64,000 nucleotides of DNA from Acidovorax sp. 107 (lineage in GTDB: Bacteria; Pseudomonadota; Gammaproteobacteria; Burkholderiales; Burkholderiaceae_C). The position numbers were made by a program, and so were the translations under genes. Below, piece after piece: positions 57,375 to 64,000 of this stretch; position 1 is the stretch's first letter, and each line of letters opens with the position of its first letter. The notes below the pieces were generated by a model. The model was not told where the DNA came from. It did no database searches and saw nothing but the letters and a program-made list of their open reading frames with translations. The DNA lies in assembly GCF_003058055.1 (NCBI RefSeq), contig NZ_QBTZ01000001.1, positions 2,932,001 to 2,996,000 on the forward strand, read 5' to 3'.

Positions 57375-57435
57375 GGTAAAAATGGGCCTATGCGCTAGCG
57401 AAATATGCCTAGACAGCTATTTTATTAATAGCAAA
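57375..57435 (+). repeat. Dispersed intergenic repeat, copy F
   Basis: Reads GGTAAAAATGGGCC, TATGCGCTAGCGAAATATGCC, then TAGACAGCTATTTTATTAATAGCA. Its 3' end adjoins the terminator at 57431. It lies in the 300-bp gap between yajC and the indolepyruvate oxidoreductase gene, where I see no coding frame. Confidence 0.6.
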
Positions 57436-57460
57436 AGCCCGCGCGAACGCGGGCTTTTGC
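57431..57460. terminator. Rho-independent terminator after the indolepyruvate oxidoreductase gene
   Basis: GCAAAAGCCCGCG (57431-57443), a CGAA loop and CGCGGGCTTTTGC (57448-57460) form a perfect 13-bp stem flanked by A/T runs. It lies 28 bp after the oxidoreductase stop codon and stops read-through into yajC. Confidence 0.85.
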
Positions 57461-57487
57461 ATGCGGGCTTTAATGCCCCGGGGCCAC

Positions 57488-60400
57488 TCAGGCCACCTGA
57501 CGCTGGACGGGCGTGCCCGTGCGCCACTGTGTCATCAGGCCGTCCCACTTGGGGCGCGCAGCCTTCAGGTGCCGCTCCTTCACGTGGCCGTAACCGCGAA
57601 TTTCTTCGGGAATGCGCGCAATCTCCACGGCCAGCGCCAGGTTGTCGGCGTTCAGGCGGGCCAGCAGCTCATCAATGCAGGCGCGGTATTCGACGATCAG
57701 CGCACGCTCCATGCGGCGCTCCTCGGTCTTGCCGAAGATGTCCAGGGCCGTGCCACGCAGGCCCTTCATCTTGGCCAGCACGCCAAACGCGCTGCGCATC
57801 CACGGGCCGAACGGCTGCTTGACCAGCTCGCCCTTGTCGTTCTTCTTGGCGGTCAGGGGCGGCGCCAGGTGGTGCACCAGCTTGTAGTCGCCTTCGAACA
57901 TGTTCGCGATCTTGTCCGTGAAGGCCTTGTCGGTGTGCAGGCGCGCCACCTCGTACTCGTCCTTGTAGGCCATGAGCTTGAACAGGTAGCGGGCCACGGC
58001 CTCGGACAACTTCGTGCCGGTGCCCAGCTTCGCTTCCGCTGCCTTCACCTTCTCGACGAAGGCTTGGTAGTCGGCTGCGTAAGCCGCGTTCTGGTAGCCG
58101 GTGAGGAACTCCACGCGCTTGGTCACCATTTCGGCCAGCGAAGGCTTCTTGACGAACTGGATCACCTGCGCGGCCTGGAACAGCGCCTGAACGGCGGCGA
58201 GGTCGTGCGCGCAACGGCGGCCCCATTCGAAGGCCGCCTTGTTGTTCTCGACCTGCACGCCGTTCAATTCCATGGCGCGCATCAGCGATGCGTAGGTGAG
58301 CGGCACGCGGCCCTTTTGCCAGGCGTAGCCCAGCATCAGCGGGTTGGTGTAGATGCTGTCGCCCAGCAGTTGGGTGGCCACCTGCTCGGCGTCAAAGCTA
58401 CCCACACCGCCCGCGCCCACGGCGGCACTGATGGCTGCATCGCAGTTGCCACCGGGGAACTGCCAGTCGGGGTTGTTCACAAACGCAGCCGTGGGCGTGC
58501 CATGCGTGTTGAGTGCCACGAAGGTACGACCGGGCTGCATGACGGCCAAGGTGTACTTGTGCGCGGCCACGATGGAATCACAGCCGATCACCAGGTCAGC
58601 CTTGGCGGTATCGACCTTGGTGGTGTAGATGGCGTCCGGCCGGTTGGCGATCTGGATATGGCTCCAGGTGGCGCCGCCCTTTTGGGCCAGGCCACCGGCG
58701 TCCTGAGTGATGACGCCCTTGCCGTCCAGGTGCGCAGCCATGCCCAGCAACGAGCCGATGGTGATCACGCCCGTACCGCCCACACCGCCCACCACAATGC
58801 CCCATGCGCTTTCGGCCACGGGTAGCACAGGCTCAGGAATGGAGGGCAGCGCCGACAGGTCGCCCTTCTTCTCTTTCTTGGGCTTCTTGAGCTGGCCGCC
58901 TTCCACCGTCACAAAGCTCGGACAGAAGCCGTTGACGCACGAGTAGTCCTTGTTGCAGGTGCTCTGGTTGATGCGGCGCTTGCGACCGAGTTCGGTCTCC
59001 ACCGGCTCCACGGACAGACAGTTGGACTTGGTCGAGCAGTCGCCGCAGCCCTCGCACACCAACTCGTTGATGACCACAGTCTTATCGGGCGTGGCCAGCT
59101 TGCCGCGCTTGCGGCGGCGGCGCTTTTCCGTCGCGCAGGTCTGGTCGTAAATGATGGCCGTGCAGCCCTTGATCTCGCGGAACTGGCGCTGGATGGTGTC
59201 CAGCTCGTCACGGTGGTGCACCGTCACGCCTTCGGCCAGGGCCGCGCCGTCGTACTTGTGCGGCTCGTCGGTCACGATCACAAGCTTGGCCACGCCTTCA
59301 GCCTTCAGGCTGTTCATGATCTGCAGCACGCTGTGGCCCTCGGGCCGCTCGCCCACCTGCTGACCACCAGTCATGGCCACGGCGTCGTTGTAAAGCACCT
59401 TGTAGGTGATGTTCACACCCGCTGCGATGCTCTGGCGGATGGCCAGCAGGCCGCTGTGGAAGTAGGTGCCGTCGCCCAGGTTGGCAAAGATGTGCGCGTC
59501 GGTGGTGAAGGGCTGCTGACCGACCCAGGTCACGCCCTCGCCACCCATCTGCGTGAAGGTGCTGGTACGGCGGTCGGGCATCCAGTTGACCATGTAGTGA
59601 CAGCCAATGCCCGCCACAGCGCGGGAGCCTTCGGGCACGCGGGTGCTGGTGTTGTGGGGGCAGCCGCTGCAAAACCACGGGGCGCGTTCGCCCGTGTCCA
59701 CCTTCAGCTCCGTCATTGCGCGCTCGCTGGCCTCGATGATGGCCAGGCGCGCTTCCATGCGGGCCACGATGTCGCTCGATACGCCCAGCTTCTTGAGGCG
59801 CTTCGCAATGGCCTTGGCGATGATGGCCGGCGTGAGGTCGGCCTTGGCGCGCAGCAGCCAGTTCTGGCTGGGGTTGGGCATGCTCCATTCGCCGCCGGTG
59901 AGGTCTTCACCGTTGGGGCCCTCGGGCTCGTCAAACTTGCCCAGCACATTGGGGCGCACGTCGGGGCGCCAGTTGTACAGCTCTTCCTTGAGCTGGTACT
60001 CGATGACCTGGCGTTTTTCTTCCACCACCAGAATCTCCTGCAGGCCCTGCGCGAAGTCGCGGGTGATGGTGGCTTCCAGCGGCCACACCACATTGACCTT
60101 GTGCACGCGGATGCCCAGCTGGCGGCAGGTGTCGTCATCCAGGCCCAGGTCCACCAGCGCCTGGCGGGTGTCGTTGTAGGCCTTGCCGCTGGCGATGATG
60201 CCAAAGCGGTCTTGTTTGCCTTCGATGACGTTGTAGTTGAGCTTGTTGGCGCGGATGTACGCCAGGGCCGCGTACCACTTGTAGTCCATCAGGCGCGCTT
60301 CCTGCTCCAGCGGCGCGTCGGGCCAGCGGATGTGCAGGCCGCCGGGCGGCATCACAAAGTCCTCGGGCAGGATGATCTTGACCCGGTCGGGGTCGATGTT

Positions 60401-61069
60401 GATGCTGCTGGACGACTCCACCACCTCCTGGATGGTCTTCATGCCCGACCACACGCCCGAAAAACGGCTCATGGCAAAAGCGTGCAAGCCCATGTCCAAA
60501 ATTTCCTGCACGCTGCTCGGGAAGAACACCGGAGTACCGCAGGCCTTGAAGATGTGATCGCTCTGGTGCGCGGCCGTGCTGCTCTTGCTGATGTGGTCGT
60601 CGCCCGCAATCGCGATCACGCCGCCGTGCTTGGCAGTGCCCGCCATGTTGGCATGCTTGAACACGTCGGAGCAGCGGTCCACGCCGGGACCCTTGCCGTA
60701 CCAGATGCCGAACACGCCATCGAACTTCTTGCTTTGCGGGTACAGATCGAGCTGCTGCGTGCCCCACACCGCGGTGGCGCCCAGCTCTTCGTTCACACCG
60801 GGCTGGAAGACGACGTTGTTGGCCGCCAGGTGCTTCTTGGCAGCCCAGAGCGCCTGGTCGTACGTGCCCAGAGGCGAGCCCCGGTAGCCGCTGATGAAAC
60901 CTGCCGTATTCAGTCCCGCCGCCGCATCGCGCTGGCGCTGCAGCATGGGCAGGCGCACGAGGGCCTGCACACCGCTCATGAAGGCTCGGCCCTCACCCAA
61001 GGTGTATTTGTCATCCAGGGTGACGGTCTCTAGCGCTTTGCGGACGGATTCTGGCAGCGGGGCATTCAT
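57488..61069 (-). CDS. Indolepyruvate ferredoxin oxidoreductase, fused alpha/beta
   Basis: A 1193-residue single-chain enzyme that oxidatively decarboxylates arylpyruvates (indolepyruvate, phenylpyruvate) to arylacetyl-CoA with ferredoxin as acceptor. The thiamine-diphosphate part spans residues about 30-620, with CSGCPHNTSTRVPEGS near 465 and GIGCHYMVNWMPD next to it, and ANLGDGTYFHSGLLAIRQS. A ferredoxin-like cluster site is CEGCGDCSTKSNC near 672. The gamma/IorB part starts at GVGGTGVITIGSLLGMA near 762, and a C-terminal DUF6537-type domain follows. It is used in aromatic amino acid breakdown. Divergent Lrp gene upstream. Confidence 0.93.
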   Translation of the reverse strand: MNAPLPESVRKALETVTLDDKYTLGEGRAFMSGVQALVRLPMLQRQRDAAAGLNTAGFISGYRGSPLGTYDQALWAAKKHLAANNVVFQPGVNEELGATAVWGTQQLDLYPQSKKFDGVFGIWYGKGPGVDRCSDVFKHANMAGTAKHGGVIAIAGDDHISKSSTAAHQSDHIFKACGTPVFFPSSVQEILDMGLHAFAMSRFSGVWSGMKTIQEVVESSSSINIDPDRVKIILPEDFVMPPGGLHIRWPDAPLEQEARLMDYKWYAALAYIRANKLNYNVIEGKQDRFGIIASGKAYNDTRQALVDLGLDDDTCRQLGIRVHKVNVVWPLEATITRDFAQGLQEILVVEEKRQVIEYQLKEELYNWRPDVRPNVLGKFDEPEGPNGEDLTGGEWSMPNPSQNWLLRAKADLTPAIIAKAIAKRLKKLGVSSDIVARMEARLAIIEASERAMTELKVDTGERAPWFCSGCPHNTSTRVPEGSRAVAGIGCHYMVNWMPDRRTSTFTQMGGEGVTWVGQQPFTTDAHIFANLGDGTYFHSGLLAIRQSIAAGVNITYKVLYNDAVAMTGGQQVGERPEGHSVLQIMNSLKAEGVAKLVIVTDEPHKYDGAALAEGVTVHHRDELDTIQRQFREIKGCTAIIYDQTCATEKRRRRKRGKLATPDKTVVINELVCEGCGDCSTKSNCLSVEPVETELGRKRRINQSTCNKDYSCVNGFCPSFVTVEGGQLKKPKKEKKGDLSALPSIPEPVLPVAESAWGIVVGGVGGTGVITIGSLLGMAAHLDGKGVITQDAGGLAQKGGATWSHIQIANRPDAIYTTKVDTAKADLVIGCDSIVAAHKYTLAVMQPGRTFVALNTHGTPTAAFVNNPDWQFPGGNCDAAISAAVGAGGVGSFDAEQVATQLLGDSIYTNPLMLGYAWQKGRVPLTYASLMRAMELNGVQVENNKAAFEWGRRCAHDLAAVQALFQAAQVIQFVKKPSLAEMVTKRVEFLTGYQNAAYAADYQAFVEKVKAAEAKLGTGTKLSEAVARYLFKLMAYKDEYEVARLHTDKAFTDKIANMFEGDYKLVHHLAPPLTAKKNDKGELVKQPFGPWMRSAFGVLAKMKGLRGTALDIFGKTEERRMERALIVEYRACIDELLARLNADNLALAVEIARIPEEIRGYGHVKERHLKAARPKWDGLMTQWRTGTPVQRQVA

Positions 61070-61226
61070 GGCTATGTCTCCAATGGCTTCTTTGTGGGGC
61101 CTGGCCTTGTGGGCCGGTGGGGCAGGATCCGTCCGCCCGTTTAGGGCAGCCGCTCCAATGTGGAGGTAAGTGTATGTCTGCGTCGCTGATATGTCTTTGC
61201 GTTCTGTGCCGTGTTTAGGCTATTCT

Positions 61227-61243
61227 GAGAAAGGATCTTTCTC
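61227..61243. promoter_or_regulatory. Lrp operator in the oxidoreductase/Lrp divergent promoter
   Basis: GAGAAAG-GAT-CTTTCTC is a perfect palindrome with 7-base arms, 14 bp before the lrp GTG start and 158 bp from the oxidoreductase ATG. AsnC/Lrp proteins bind this kind of AT-rich palindrome. Confidence 0.55.
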
Positions 61244-61257
61244 TTTTCAACCGCTTT

Positions 61258-61743
61258 GTGAACACTCTCGACAAATTCGATATCGCCATCCTCAACGAGC
61301 TGCAGGCTGACGCCCGACTGACGAACGCCGAGTTGGCCCAGCGAGTGGGACTGTCGGCCGCCCCCTGCTGGCGCCGCGTGCGGGCGCTGGAGGAGCAGGG
61401 CTTCATCAAGGGATACCGCGCGGAGATCGACCGGCACAAGATCGGCCTCGGGGTGCTGGCCTTTGTGCGGCTGGATGCCGACCGCAGCACGGGCAACCTC
61501 ACGCGCAAGATGGAGGAAGCCATCCGCCAGATCCCCGAGGTCGTGTCCTGCCACTATATCAGCGGCACTGGCACGTTCGAGCTGCAGGTGGTGGCGCGGG
61601 ACCTGGACAGCTTCTCGCAATTTGCGCGCGATGTGCTGCTGAACCTGCCCAACGTGAAGGACATGCACACCAGCTTCTCGCTGGGCGAGGTGAAGGCCAG
61701 CGGGGCGCTGCCGCTGACGCACCTGAGCCGTCCGCGTGCTTGA
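61258..61743 (+). CDS. Lrp/AsnC family transcriptional regulator
   Basis: A 161-residue Lrp/AsnC regulator. The N-terminal helix-turn-helix is LDKFDIAILNELQADARLTNAELAQRVGLSAAPCWRRVRALEEQGFI; the C-terminal RAM domain (residues 65-150) includes IPEVVSCHYISGTGTFELQVV. Starts at a GTG at 61258 without an obvious ribosome-binding site close by. It is divergent from the indolepyruvate oxidoreductase gene, so it probably senses an aromatic or branched amino acid and controls it. Confidence 0.9.
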   Translation: MNTLDKFDIAILNELQADARLTNAELAQRVGLSAAPCWRRVRALEEQGFIKGYRAEIDRHKIGLGVLAFVRLDADRSTGNLTRKMEEAIRQIPEVVSCHYISGTGTFELQVVARDLDSFSQFARDVLLNLPNVKDMHTSFSLGEVKASGALPLTHLSRPRA

Positions 61744-61815
61744 AAGCCTACTAGCGCCCTCAGCACACGCCCATGAGCACGGCGGCGCGATGCCAGGCCC
61801 GCAGCCCCGCCCGCC

Positions 61816-62973
61816 TCAGCGTGGCCACAGCGCCCACAGGCGCAGGTTCTGCTTGAGCCGGCCTGCGATGTCGCCCGCCTCCGGTCCCCAACCCGTGAAA
61901 TAGTCCGCGCGCACCGCCCCGAGGATGGCACTGCCCGTATCCTGCGCCAGCACCAAGCGGTTGAGCTGTACCTGCGGGCCGGTGGACGCAAGCCACACGG
62001 GAGTGCCATAGGGAATGCTCTGCCGGTCCACCGCGATGGATCGCCCCGGCGTCAAGGGCACGCCCTGTGCGCCGCGCGGGCCGAAACCGGCGTCCAGCGG
62101 GCTCAAGGGCTCTTCACGAAAGAACACATAGCGCGGGTTGCTCCACAGCAGCTCGTTGGTGCGCTGGGGGTTGATGGCCACCCAGGCGCGGATGCCAGGC
62201 CAGGTCGCATCGCGCGTGAGGCCCTGGTCGAGCAACCAGCGGCCCACGCTCTGGTAGGGCTGGTCATTGGTGCCCGCGTAGGCTACCCGCACCAGCGAGA
62301 CGGAGCCATCGGACTCGGTGATGCGCAAGCGGCCCGAGCCCTGGATGTGCAGCACCATGGACTCGATGGGGTCACGCAGCCACGCAATGGCCCGGCCCGC
62401 CAGTGCGGCCTGGGCCTCCGGCAGCGTGTCGATCTGCTGGCGCGTGTACCAGGGCTTGCGCGCACCCAGACTGGCGGGCACACGGTAAATGGGCACGGTG
62501 AAGCCATTGCCGGGCTGGCGTACAGCATCCATCATGGGTTCGTAGTACGCCGTGAGCAGACCGTCGGGGTTGCCGTCGGTGGACTCGACGCGATAGGGCT
62601 GCAGGCGTGCAATGAGCCAGGCGCGCTGTTCATCGGCCGTGGCAATGCTCAGTTGCCGCACCTCGCTGCACAGCGCTGTGAAGGGCGGCTGGGGCCGTTC
62701 GCAACTCTTGATCCAGGCATTCCAGGCTTCGTGCAGTGCGTCTTCGGTAAAGCCCGGCAGCTCGGACCAGCGCACCGGCGTCCAGCGGCTTTTGGGTTGC
62801 GCCAGGGGCGGTGGCAAAGGACCGGTGTCGCCAGGCAGCACCACGCTACTGGGTGGCAGCGGTGCCGGGGTACCCCCAGGGCGCGCAGGGACAGGGGCAG
62901 GGGGCGTGGAGCAGGCGGCCAGCGTTCCTACAATCAGCGCCGTCAACGCAACGCGCAGGAGTGTCAATTTCAT
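61816..62973 (-). CDS. mltA: Membrane-bound lytic murein transglycosylase A
   Basis: A 385-residue lipoprotein with the lipobox LAAC (lipidated Cys21). The MltA domain is at residues about 130-275 (GLLTAYYEPMMDAVRQPG, APVY-type IYRVPASL, HIQGSGRLRI, VAYAGTNDQPYQSVGRWLL), followed by the 3D domain with RSIAVDRQSIPYGTPVWLAS and LVLAQDTGSAILGAVRADYF, which holds the catalytic Asp. It cleaves peptidoglycan glycan strands to 1,6-anhydro products at the outer membrane. The ATG overlaps the ATG of a small gene on the other strand. Confidence 0.94.
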   Translation of the reverse strand: MKLTLLRVALTALIVGTLAACSTPPAPVPARPGGTPAPLPPSSVVLPGDTGPLPPPLAQPKSRWTPVRWSELPGFTEDALHEAWNAWIKSCERPQPPFTALCSEVRQLSIATADEQRAWLIARLQPYRVESTDGNPDGLLTAYYEPMMDAVRQPGNGFTVPIYRVPASLGARKPWYTRQQIDTLPEAQAALAGRAIAWLRDPIESMVLHIQGSGRLRITESDGSVSLVRVAYAGTNDQPYQSVGRWLLDQGLTRDATWPGIRAWVAINPQRTNELLWSNPRYVFFREEPLSPLDAGFGPRGAQGVPLTPGRSIAVDRQSIPYGTPVWLASTGPQVQLNRLVLAQDTGSAILGAVRADYFTGWGPEAGDIAGRLKQNLRLWALWPR

Positions 62974-63118
62974 GGGGCTGATTTTGCTTGAAGCGCTGCT
63001 GGCGCTGGTGGTGCTGGTGGCCATCGTGTGGTGGACCATGTTCTCGGGACGCAAGGGGGGCGAGCTCAAGTCCCCGCAGCCCACCGACCAGGACAGCCCC
63101 CCGCCTCCCGCCCCCTGA
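62972..63118 (+). CDS. Small single-span membrane protein
   Basis: A 48-residue frame starting with an ATG that overlaps the mltA start codon on the opposite strand (CATG at 62971-62974). One strong membrane span at residues 3-23 (LILLEALLALVVLVAIVWWTM), then a basic patch (SGRKGGELK) and a Pro-rich tail (DSPPPPAP). The basic side after the span predicts a cytoplasmic C-terminus. No family is recognised. The AGGAGTGTCAATTTC upstream has a good ribosome-binding site. Confidence 0.5.
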   Translation: MGLILLEALLALVVLVAIVWWTMFSGRKGGELKSPQPTDQDSPPPPAP

Positions 63119-63310
63119 CAGGTGGCGCGCCCGGCGCAGGGGCTGCGGCCATGTCCTACAGCCACGGTGCCGATGTGCTGTTGGCGCCGGCCCGGCTGCA
63201 GGGCCACGATGGCACGAGCCGGGTGAAGCCGCTGTGCGGGAATGCGACGACGCTCCCGACGCAGGGGTGCAAAGCCCACCCAGCGCCATCGACTTTCAAG
63301 GAGCACGCAC

Positions 63311-63961
63311 ATGCGCACACACATTCAACTTCTCGGCGCTGCCGCCGCCATCGTTCTGGTCACCGGTTGCGCGAACATGGACGACACCCAGCGCCGCACG
63401 GCCACGGGCGCCGGCATCGGGGCGCTGGCGGGCGCGGTCATCGGCTCTGCCACCGGCGGCAGTGCAGGGACTGGAGCGGTGGTAGGCGCGGGCGTGGGGG
63501 CACTGGGCACCTACATCTGGTCGCAAAACATGGAGCGCCAGAAGCGCGAGATGGAACAAGCCACACAGGGCACCGGCATCGCCGTGACGCAGACGGCCGA
63601 CAACCAGCTCAAGCTGAACATTCCCAGTGACATCTCTTTTGCGGTGGGTCGCTCGGACATCCAGCCCAACTTCGCCCCGGTGCTGGACCAGTTTGCCGCC
63701 GGCCTGCGCAGCAACCCGAACACCGACGTACGCATCGTGGGCCACACCGACAGCACGGGCTCCGACGCTGTCAACAACCCCTTGTCCATGGACCGCGCCG
63801 CCAGCACCCGCAGCTACCTCACGGCGCGCGGTGTGGATGGCCGCCGGATCGTGATCGAAGGCCTCGGCGAGCGCTACCCCATTGCCACCAACGACACCGC
63901 CGAAGGCCGTGCACGCAACCGGCGGGTCGAGATTTTTGTGGGTGAGCGACCCCGGGGCTGA
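63311..63961 (+). CDS. OmpA-family lipoprotein (YiaD-like)
   Basis: A 216-residue outer-membrane lipoprotein. The lipobox ends VTGC (Cys20). A glycine-zipper segment at residues about 32-66 (GAGIGALAGAVIGSATGG, GAVVGAGVGALG) precedes the OmpA-like peptidoglycan-binding domain at about residues 100-216, with VRIVGHTDSTGSDAVN and LSMDRAASTRSYLTARGVDG and the final NRRVEIFV. It anchors the outer membrane to peptidoglycan. AAGGAGCACGCAC precedes the ATG. The stop codon lies 40 bp from the window end. Confidence 0.92.
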   Translation: MRTHIQLLGAAAAIVLVTGCANMDDTQRRTATGAGIGALAGAVIGSATGGSAGTGAVVGAGVGALGTYIWSQNMERQKREMEQATQGTGIAVTQTADNQLKLNIPSDISFAVGRSDIQPNFAPVLDQFAAGLRSNPNTDVRIVGHTDSTGSDAVNNPLSMDRAASTRSYLTARGVDGRRIVIEGLGERYPIATNDTAEGRARNRRVEIFVGERPRG

Positions 63962-64000
63962 GCGCGCGGGCGTCGAAATCCAGGCCTCGCAGCCAGGCTC

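Noticed and set aside
59213..61033. A 606-codon plus-strand frame antisense to the indolepyruvate oxidoreductase
   Set aside because: Same shadow effect; the reverse-strand gene has clear cofactor motifs throughout this stretch.
63151..63310. An open frame between the small membrane protein gene and the OmpA-type lipoprotein gene
   Set aside because: It starts without a convincing ribosome-binding site and runs into the lipoprotein gene in another frame. No similarity recognised.
1..64000. tRNA genes, CRISPR arrays, insertion sequences and prophage genes
   Set aside because: I looked for cloverleaf-like segments with CCA ends, evenly spaced direct repeats, and transposase or integrase motifs and found none. 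A dedicated tRNA and repeat scan would confirm this.

Overview
The window is GC-rich (roughly 65-70%), densely coded DNA that reads as the chromosome of a betaproteobacterium of the family Comamonadaceae, most like Acidovorax. Pointers are the protocatechuate 4,5-dioxygenase pair, a Bug-type tricarboxylate-transport receptor, the fused indolepyruvate ferredoxin oxidoreductase beside an Lrp regulator, and the gene content around def/fmt/dprA and yajC-secD-secF. I saw no rRNA, tRNA, CRISPR array, insertion sequence, integrase or phage gene. The species call is inference from protein recognition, not a database search.

Layout. 1-10.3 kb: a truncated FecR-domain gene, a gamma-glutamyl-GABA hydrolase-like gene, LysR plus protocatechuate 4,5-dioxygenase (pmdA-pmdB), a radical SAM/DUF4130 DNA-metabolism pair, and a GST/PPOX operon divergent from a LysR gene. 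10.3-30.6 kb: a catabolic and detoxification region (SlyD, pirin, RNB nuclease, two MFS carriers, GST, VOC protein, NIPSNAP, two SDRs, racemase, esterase). Six regulators here (three LysR, TetR, YafY/WYL, OmpR-type two-component) each sit divergently to a target gene, and most of the shared promoters hold a visible palindrome. 30.6-34.9 kb: a sigma-54 activator divergent from an aldehyde dehydrogenase-DUF779 unit, with two TGT-N11-ACA activator sites and a -24/-12 promoter. 35-42.6 kb: a NIT-domain chemoreceptor, thioesterase-EamA pair, aspartoacylase-like/Bug operon with LysR, and pyrF. 42.8-64 kb is mostly housekeeping: two lipoproteins, pgk, azlD-azlC-fmt-lipoprotein-def in one overlapping run, divergent LysM protein and dprA, DUF1631, secF-secD-yajC, indolepyruvate oxidoreductase with Lrp, mltA and an OmpA-type lipoprotein.

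The most interesting non-coding signal is a dispersed intergenic repeat of about 60 bp, present in at least six recognisable copies and two degenerate ones, mostly at gene 3' ends and always with the same core (CAAGCCAAAA..GCC..TAGCGC ... CAGCTA ... ATAGCA). Two copies run into coding sequence: one encodes the last ten residues of the EamA transporter and another supplies the stop codon of the chemoreceptor. Other signals worth checking are an AT-rich array of three 12-bp sites over the start codon of the radical SAM gene, a DUF4130 gene that ends where a UdgX-type domain would be expected and runs on antisense into its neighbour, a pseudoknot-like pair of crossing inverted repeats at the end of pgk, and an inverted pair of 10-bp-phased direct repeats before the two-component operon. 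None amounts to proof of a new system. The radical SAM/DUF4130 pair with its unusual operator is the best candidate.
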